Assembly (NCBI GenBank): GCA_028284565.1 | Contig: JANQRM010000248.1 | Span: 1-10,110 of the forward strand | DNA: 10,110 bases | Origin: Anaerolineae bacterium | Lineage (GTDB): Bacteria; Chloroflexota; Anaerolineae; Aggregatilineales; Phototrophicaceae | Direction of reading: 5' to 3' | Shown here: positions 6,673 to 10,110 of the stretch, piece after piece | Layout: each line of letters opens with the position of its first letter | Position numbering within the stretch: the first letter of the stretch is position 1 | Notes under the pieces: model-generated | Databases searched by the model: none | The model's input: the letters and a program-made list of their open reading frames with translations, nothing else | What the model was told of the DNA's origin: nothing | Position numbers and translations under genes: made by a program

Positions 6673-7779
6673 CTAAACCACTGCGCTCAGTGCCTGCTCT
6701 GTTTGATGTCCCACACTAAGGCGAATTACATCTTCTGCGCCAAAATCTTCTCCATCTGCTACTTGAAAACCTGCGTCATTCAAAGCCCCCTTAATGTTTG
6801 ATTTGTTCCCACCACCGCGGATAGCGATGACATTGACCGCTTGCCCATCAATCACTTCCAAATTGGCTTGACGTGCCATCTCGAGCAGCTTACTTTTGGT
6901 ATCACTGAGCTGTTGATATTGTTGGGTATGATGGTCGGCAAACAACTTACTCGCTTCCAACGCGGCGAATTGTGTTGGTGTACTCGTACAGATTGCCATG
7001 ATTTGCTTCTGAGATTGCATCGCAGGCACTAAGTCTTCTGGGGCGACGATATAGCCGATGAACCAACTGGCTAATCCCATCCCGGGGAAGGCTTCACCAA
7101 TACCCACTGCGCCTTCCGCTTGTCCAAGTAAGGAGGCATATGTACTATCATCCACCCACGGAGCTAAGCCTTGATCCCATATCACTGTCGCGTTGTTCGC
7201 GTTGGCAAGATTGGCAATTTCCGCGACATCGTCTGATGAAAAACATTCACCGGTCAGGCGAGATGGCGATTCCAGATAAAGCAGACGACTACCACTCTCA
7301 ATCGCAGAACGGATGCTATCCACCGATGGCAAGGCACTTTGGGAAGCATCCACCGCAATAGTCGTCACCTCACGCACTCGCATCCCATTGATTTTCAATA
7401 CGCCCGGATGCACGACTTCGGGCAGTGCAATCGCACCGTCAAAATTTTCACTAATTTTCTGGACGGTCAAAAATCGTGACTCTTGAACACCCGCTGTTAC
7501 CATTACATTCCCCGTGACATACGATGCCCCATAGAGATTATTTAGATAGTCCGCAATCGCATTCCGAAAGGGACCAATCCCCGGCACATCAACATAATGC
7601 GTATTGCCATCCTCCAATGCCTTTGAGGCACTTGCAATGATTTGCTCATCCAAGGGTGCAATCATCGAATCCGCACTTAGGTCTTTATCATCATGCATTA
7701 TGGGATGTGGGAGGTTACGGTTTAGGTCAGCATTTGCTTGATGCTGTGCTAATAAGGTGCTTTTCGTTTGAGATACCAC
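6673..7779 (-). CDS. Aminotransferase-fold protein lacking the PLP lysine (probable pseudoenzyme)
   Basis: A 368-residue protein that lines up with class I/II aminotransferases, including its operon neighbour. The glycine-rich cofactor segment is 'VTAGVQESRFL' (94-104), the 'YLESPS' strand is at 168-173, Asp202 in 'VIWDQG' matches the PLP aspartate, and 'GYIVAPEDL' (242-250) and Arg353 ('VIRLSV') match the large-domain and carboxylate-binding regions. The catalytic residues are gone. The 'SKAY' lysine position reads 'GEAF' with Glu229, the cofactor Asn is replaced in 'SPSR', the Tyr by Leu205, and the phosphate-region Arg by Phe240. No lysine occurs between residues 129 and 258, so no nearby residue can stand in. 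The frame is intact over its whole length and starts at GTG behind a strong AGGAG 8 bases upstream. It is therefore not decayed. A regulatory, structural or PLP-independent role is possible. Confidence 0.85.
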   Translation of the reverse strand: MVSQTKSTLLAQHQANADLNRNLPHPIMHDDKDLSADSMIAPLDEQIIASASKALEDGNTHYVDVPGIGPFRNAIADYLNNLYGASYVTGNVMVTAGVQESRFLTVQKISENFDGAIALPEVVHPGVLKINGMRVREVTTIAVDASQSALPSVDSIRSAIESGSRLLYLESPSRLTGECFSSDDVAEIANLANANNATVIWDQGLAPWVDDSTYASLLGQAEGAVGIGEAFPGMGLASWFIGYIVAPEDLVPAMQSQKQIMAICTSTPTQFAALEASKLFADHHTQQYQQLSDTKSKLLEMARQANLEVIDGQAVNVIAIRGGGNKSNIKGALNDAGFQVADGEDFGAEDVIRLSVGHQTEQALSAVV

Positions 7780-7787
7780 AAAACTCT

Positions 7788-7792
7788 CTCCT
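7788..7792 (-). promoter_or_regulatory. Ribosome binding site supporting a GTG start
   Basis: AGGAG on the minus strand stands 8 bases before the GTG at 7779. This is the best Shine-Dalgarno sequence in the operon. It argues that the lysine-less aminotransferase homologue is well translated. Confidence 0.7.
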
Positions 7793-7804
7793 ACTAAAAA
7801 TTAT

Positions 7805-8482
7805 TTATGGATATTGAATGTCAAAGGCTTCCTCGTTCCATGTACCAACAATTTCATCACCAATTGAACCCACGTGCTCACTGATCAATCGGACAGAAGT
7901 ATCCAAATCTTCACGTTCTATCGCTTCCACAATCATGCGATGGTTTCTGGCGATTTGGTACATATCACCTTTTTGCTGATTTCGTAAGGACATCACCTGC
8001 CGAACCCGTTGCGATACACTATTCCAGAACATCGTGAGCAGGTCGCTATCTGCATACCGAATCAAGATTTCATGGAATTGACGGTCAATCTGGTTGAGGT
8101 CTTGGAGATTGTCTCGTTCTGCCACCAGTACCATCGCATCGCAACAGGCGTGAAGTTCCTTAATAACTCTTGAGAGTTGATCAGATCCGAGGATGCGACG
8201 TACCGCAAACGCTTCTAACATCCCCCGCACAATGAAGATATCTTCAATATCTTTCCGCGAAAGTTGTTTGACCGTCGGCACACGATAGGGAACAGCTTCA
8301 ACCAGACCTTCTGCACTCAAGGCTTGGATGGCTTCGCGCGTGGTGGCATTGCTAACACCCAGTTGATTAGCAAGGTCTGTGCCGACAAGAGGTTGTCCGG
8401 GCTTTAATTCACCACTCACAATCGCAGAACGTAATGTTTCCTGTACTCGATCCTTTAACGATTTGGAGTCTATCCGTTCCAT
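7805..8482 (-). CDS. GntR-family transcriptional regulator, FadR subfamily with FCD ligand domain
   Basis: A 225-residue regulator of normal length for the subfamily. Residues ~8-75 form the winged helix-turn-helix: 'GELKPGQPL', then 'LANQLGVSNATTREAIQAL', then 'EGLVEAVPY'. Residues ~78-212 are an all-helical FCD domain. Its metal site fits Asp133 and His137 ('DRQFHEIL'), His181 and His203. FCD regulators usually sense organic acids or other small metabolites and let go of their operator on binding. As the first gene of the operon, just behind the control region with the 14-base palindrome, it probably represses both itself plus the downstream enzymes and the rightward transporter gene. The ATG at 8482 is the only sensible start, and its upstream AAGTGA is a weak ribosome binding site. 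The family is very secure; the effector is unknown. Confidence 0.95.
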   Translation of the reverse strand: MERIDSKSLKDRVQETLRSAIVSGELKPGQPLVGTDLANQLGVSNATTREAIQALSAEGLVEAVPYRVPTVKQLSRKDIEDIFIVRGMLEAFAVRRILGSDQLSRVIKELHACCDAMVLVAERDNLQDLNQIDRQFHEILIRYADSDLLTMFWNSVSQRVRQVMSLRNQQKGDMYQIARNHRMIVEAIEREDLDTSVRLISEHVGSIGDEIVGTWNEEAFDIQYP

Positions 8483-8503
8483 AAATATTCACTTAAAAAC
8501 AAG

Positions 8504-8533
8504 TTGACAAAAACAACATGCAATTTTTATAAT
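8504..8533 (+). promoter_or_regulatory. Rightward sigma70-type promoter for the MFS gene
   Basis: TTGACA at 8504-8509 and TATAAT at 8528-8533 are separated by 18 bases. Both boxes match the consensus perfectly. The expected start is near 8540, giving a leader of about 120 bases before the MFS ATG. That leader crosses the opposing promoter. Confidence 0.75.
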
Positions 8534-8541
8534 CTATTGCC

Positions 8542-8555
8542 GATTGTCGACAATC
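8542..8555. promoter_or_regulatory. Perfect 14-base palindrome, probable GntR operator
   Basis: GATTGTCGACAATC is a perfect inverted repeat without spacer. It begins 8 bases after the rightward -10 box and lies 18 bases downstream of the leftward -10 box, so it sits inside both initially transcribed regions. The core TTGT..ACAA agrees with the GT/AC-centred palindromes known for FadR-subfamily regulators. Binding here by the adjacent GntR protein is inferred from position and symmetry. Confidence 0.65.
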
Positions 8556-8573
8556 TTTTCTTGAATGGGGTTG

Positions 8574-8603
8574 ATTATAGAAACTCACCTGTAGAGTTGT
8601 CAA
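8574..8603 (-). promoter_or_regulatory. Leftward sigma70-type promoter for the gntR-led operon
   Basis: On the minus strand TTGACA (8603-8598) and TATAAT (8579-8574) are separated by 18 bases, again a perfect match in both boxes. The expected start near 8567 gives a leader of about 85 bases that runs back through the rightward promoter before the GntR ATG at 8482. Confidence 0.75.
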
Positions 8604-8659
8604 GCAATTGGGTTCAATTCATCACAAATTGACGGACTTGCAAAGGTTATTGAAACAAC

Positions 8660-9922
8660 ATGACACATCCTCCAAAGACGTGGCAAGATCGTCTCTGGCA
8701 AGTTCGTGGACTGAACCAGCAAGTCGTAACTTTTTTCCTCCATAGTCTAATTTTCCACATCGGCTTATTGGGGATTACCGATGTCCTACTCAATTTTTAT
8801 CTGGTGAGTATTGGCTATGATGCCGAAATAATAAGTGCACTTCAAGCCATTCCGCGATTGAGTGGCTTTCTGACCGGATTACCTATTGGGCTAGTTGCGA
8901 ATCGATTCGGCAAACGCCGAATGATTATTCTCTCTTCATATGGCATTGCTTTATGCACAGCGGCTGTTGTCCTTGCACCATCTCTCTTGCTCATTACCAT
9001 CAGTCGATTCTTTTGGGGCTTTTTCTTTGGTGCGGGACAAGTTGTCAAGCCACCTTATATGGTCACGCTCACCCACCGAGATGAACACACTGCTCAATTT
9101 GCCTACCACAATCTCATTAGCATGACAGCCGTTTCTGTGGGAAGTGTGATTGGCGGATTCTTACCGTTATTAGTTTCAGGCTTGTTTTCCATTTCTGCTA
9201 TTGACCAGCTTCCGCCAGAGCAGACCTCTTTAGCCTATCGCGGGTCAATATTACTTGCTTCGGTTCTCATCGCTGTGAGCGTTTTACCCCTTTATCGTCT
9301 CCCAGATGATCGAGTAAGAAGTGATAAGTCAAAAGAGAATCGTAAATATTCTAAGCTATATACGCCGTGGATAACTATTTTCAAACTCTCTTTTCCCTTG
9401 TTGGTCTTCGGCATTTCTGGGGGATTGACTTTTCCCTTCTTTAACCTCTTCTTCCGGGAACAATTTGGCGTTGCAGATAATGTTGTTGGGACAGTCATCG
9501 CACTTGGTTGGCTTGGGATGGCGCTGGCACCACTCATGAATCCAACATGGGAAAGGTATGTCGGACGCGCTAGGGCACTTACTGGCTTAATGATAGTCAG
9601 CGCAATTGCCTTCTTGGGCTTAGGACTAGCACAGGTGTTGATCGTTGCTGTTCCATTCTTTATGATCGCCATTGGAATCCGCAATACGATGCAACCCCTC
9701 TATCAGCCTATGTTAATGGACTCATTGCCTACAGACTTGCATAATCTAGCCAGCAGTGTTGGGCTAGTTTTGTGGAATATCGGTTGGTTTGGTTCTACAC
9801 TCGCATTCGGGTGGCTTCATTCAGCCATTGGTTTTGATGGCATTATGTTTGTGGTTTCGATACATGTCCTACTTAATGGAATTAGTGTTTATGTCGTTTT
9901 CCATCAACACTCTATAAAATAG
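8660..9922 (+). CDS. Major facilitator superfamily (MFS) transporter
   Basis: A 420-residue, strongly hydrophobic protein consistent with about 12 membrane helices, the standard MFS size. The loop between helices 2 and 3 carries the motif A variant 'GLVANRFGKRR' (77-87). The central cytoplasmic loop (~212-236, 'RLPDDRVRSDKSKENRKYSK') is highly charged and separates the two six-helix halves. An outer loop around 176-194 contains 'PPEQTS'. 'GIRNTMQPLYQPM' (339-351) lies in the second half. Its substrate and direction cannot be read from the sequence. It is transcribed away from the catabolic-type operon from a promoter sharing the same palindrome, so it probably imports the operon's substrate or exports a related product. 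The ATG has only AAAGG 13 bases upstream, a poor ribosome binding site. By eye it is more A+T-rich than the operon. Confidence 0.9.
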   Translation: MTHPPKTWQDRLWQVRGLNQQVVTFFLHSLIFHIGLLGITDVLLNFYLVSIGYDAEIISALQAIPRLSGFLTGLPIGLVANRFGKRRMIILSSYGIALCTAAVVLAPSLLLITISRFFWGFFFGAGQVVKPPYMVTLTHRDEHTAQFAYHNLISMTAVSVGSVIGGFLPLLVSGLFSISAIDQLPPEQTSLAYRGSILLASVLIAVSVLPLYRLPDDRVRSDKSKENRKYSKLYTPWITIFKLSFPLLVFGISGGLTFPFFNLFFREQFGVADNVVGTVIALGWLGMALAPLMNPTWERYVGRARALTGLMIVSAIAFLGLGLAQVLIVAVPFFMIAIGIRNTMQPLYQPMLMDSLPTDLHNLASSVGLVLWNIGWFGSTLAFGWLHSAIGFDGIMFVVSIHVLLNGISVYVVFHQHSIK

Positions 9923-9925
9923 AAA

Positions 9926-9950
9926 AAGAGCCGACACATTATCGGCTCTT
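9926..9950. terminator. Hairpin terminator between convergent MFS and pdxS genes
   Basis: AAGAGCCGA (9926-9934) and TCGGCTCTT (9942-9950) form a perfect 9-base-pair stem with a 7-base loop. Read on the minus strand, the stem runs straight into a T-rich tract, giving a good rho-independent terminator for pdxS. On the plus strand the following TTAATTAATA is a weaker tail, so it may also end the MFS transcript, which stops 3 bases before the stem. Confidence 0.85.
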
Positions 9951-9975
9951 AATTAATATAGTATCAACTTAGGAA

Positions 9976-10110
9976 TTACCAACCACGTCCGGAGATTTTG
10001 TCACCTTCTGGCATAGTGCTGACGTTAATGCCAACCATGGCTTCACCGAGATTACGGCTGACTTTGACCAGAATTTCGGGGTCGTTATAGTGGGTGACTG
10101 CTTCGACAAT
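9976..10110 (-). CDS. pdxS: Pyridoxal 5'-phosphate synthase lyase subunit PdxS, C-terminal end only
   Basis: The minus strand is open from the right edge to a TAA at 9976-9978, giving the last 44 residues. They read '[17 protein letters not shown]', '[12 protein letters not shown]' and, at the very end, 'ISGRGW'. This matches the highly conserved C-terminus of PdxS, as I know it. PdxS is the (beta/alpha)8 barrel that builds PLP from ribose 5-phosphate, glyceraldehyde 3-phosphate and ammonia supplied by PdxT. The rest of the gene, and any pdxT, lie outside the window. It converges on the MFS gene and has its own terminator, so it is not part of the operon, although its product is the cofactor of the aminotransferase. 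The C-terminal tail is too conserved for much doubt. Confidence 0.93.
   Translation of the reverse strand: MVEAVTHYNDPEILVKVSRNLGEAMVGINVSTMPEGDKISGRGW

Noticed and set aside
6019..6801. Long plus-strand open frame of 260 codons opposite the two aminotransferase genes
   Set aside because: It is rich in His, Arg and Ile with no recognisable domain, and it spans two clearly coding minus-strand genes and their junction. It fits the antisense shadow of their codon usage.
8504..8603. GACAA and TTGTC half-sites flanking the central palindrome as auxiliary operators
   Set aside because: Both are part of the two -35 boxes (TTGACAA on either strand), so they are explained by promoter consensus alone.
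9976..10110. pdxS as part of a PLP supply module for the aminotransferase operon
   Set aside because: It lies beyond the MFS gene, is convergent with it and has its own terminator. Chance adjacency explains it equally well.

Overview
The window looks like a moderate-GC, non-proteobacterial genome of environmental type. A Chloroflexota-like (SAR202/Anaerolineae-like) or Poribacteria-like source is my best guess. It rests only on the gene mix (Ldh2-family dehydrogenase, SDR, D-2-hydroxyacid dehydrogenase, aspartoacylase-like deacylase, S9 peptidase, FadR-type GntR regulator) and on a PdxS-type vitamin B6 pathway. This assignment is weak.

Layout. Bases 1-8482 hold eight closely packed minus-strand genes that read as one operon. 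In order of transcription they are: a GntR/FCD regulator, a fold-type I aminotransferase homologue without a catalytic lysine, an intact aminotransferase, a D-2-hydroxyacid dehydrogenase with an NADPH-type cofactor loop, an SDR oxidoreductase, an Ldh2-family dehydrogenase, an AstE/AspA-type zinc deacylase, and an S9 serine peptidase that runs off the left edge. All gaps are 5-30 bases, and no stretch over 300 bases lacks a gene. Bases 8483-8659 are the control region. An MFS transporter gene runs rightward from 8660 to 9922. A hairpin terminator separates it from the C-terminal end of pdxS, which enters from the right edge on the minus strand.

Control region. Two consensus promoters (TTGACA, 18-base spacer, TATAAT), one on each strand, face each other. 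A perfect 14-base palindrome lies between their -10 boxes, inside both initially transcribed regions. This resembles the face-to-face bio and arg control regions of E. coli. It suggests that the GntR protein represses the operon, including its own gene, and the transporter from one operator.

How the genes may work together (inference). The MFS protein would move a substrate or product across the membrane. The S9 peptidase and the deacylase would release an amino acid from a peptide or N-acyl conjugate. The aminotransferase would link amino acid and 2-oxo acid, and the D-hydroxyacid, Ldh2-type and SDR dehydrogenases would handle the oxo/hydroxy acid steps. I do not recognise a described pathway with this exact set. 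The most unusual items are the lysine-less aminotransferase paralogue beside an intact one, the altered N-terminal active-site motif in the Ldh2 protein, the altered HGGP loop in the S9 peptidase, and the face-to-face promoter/operator arrangement.
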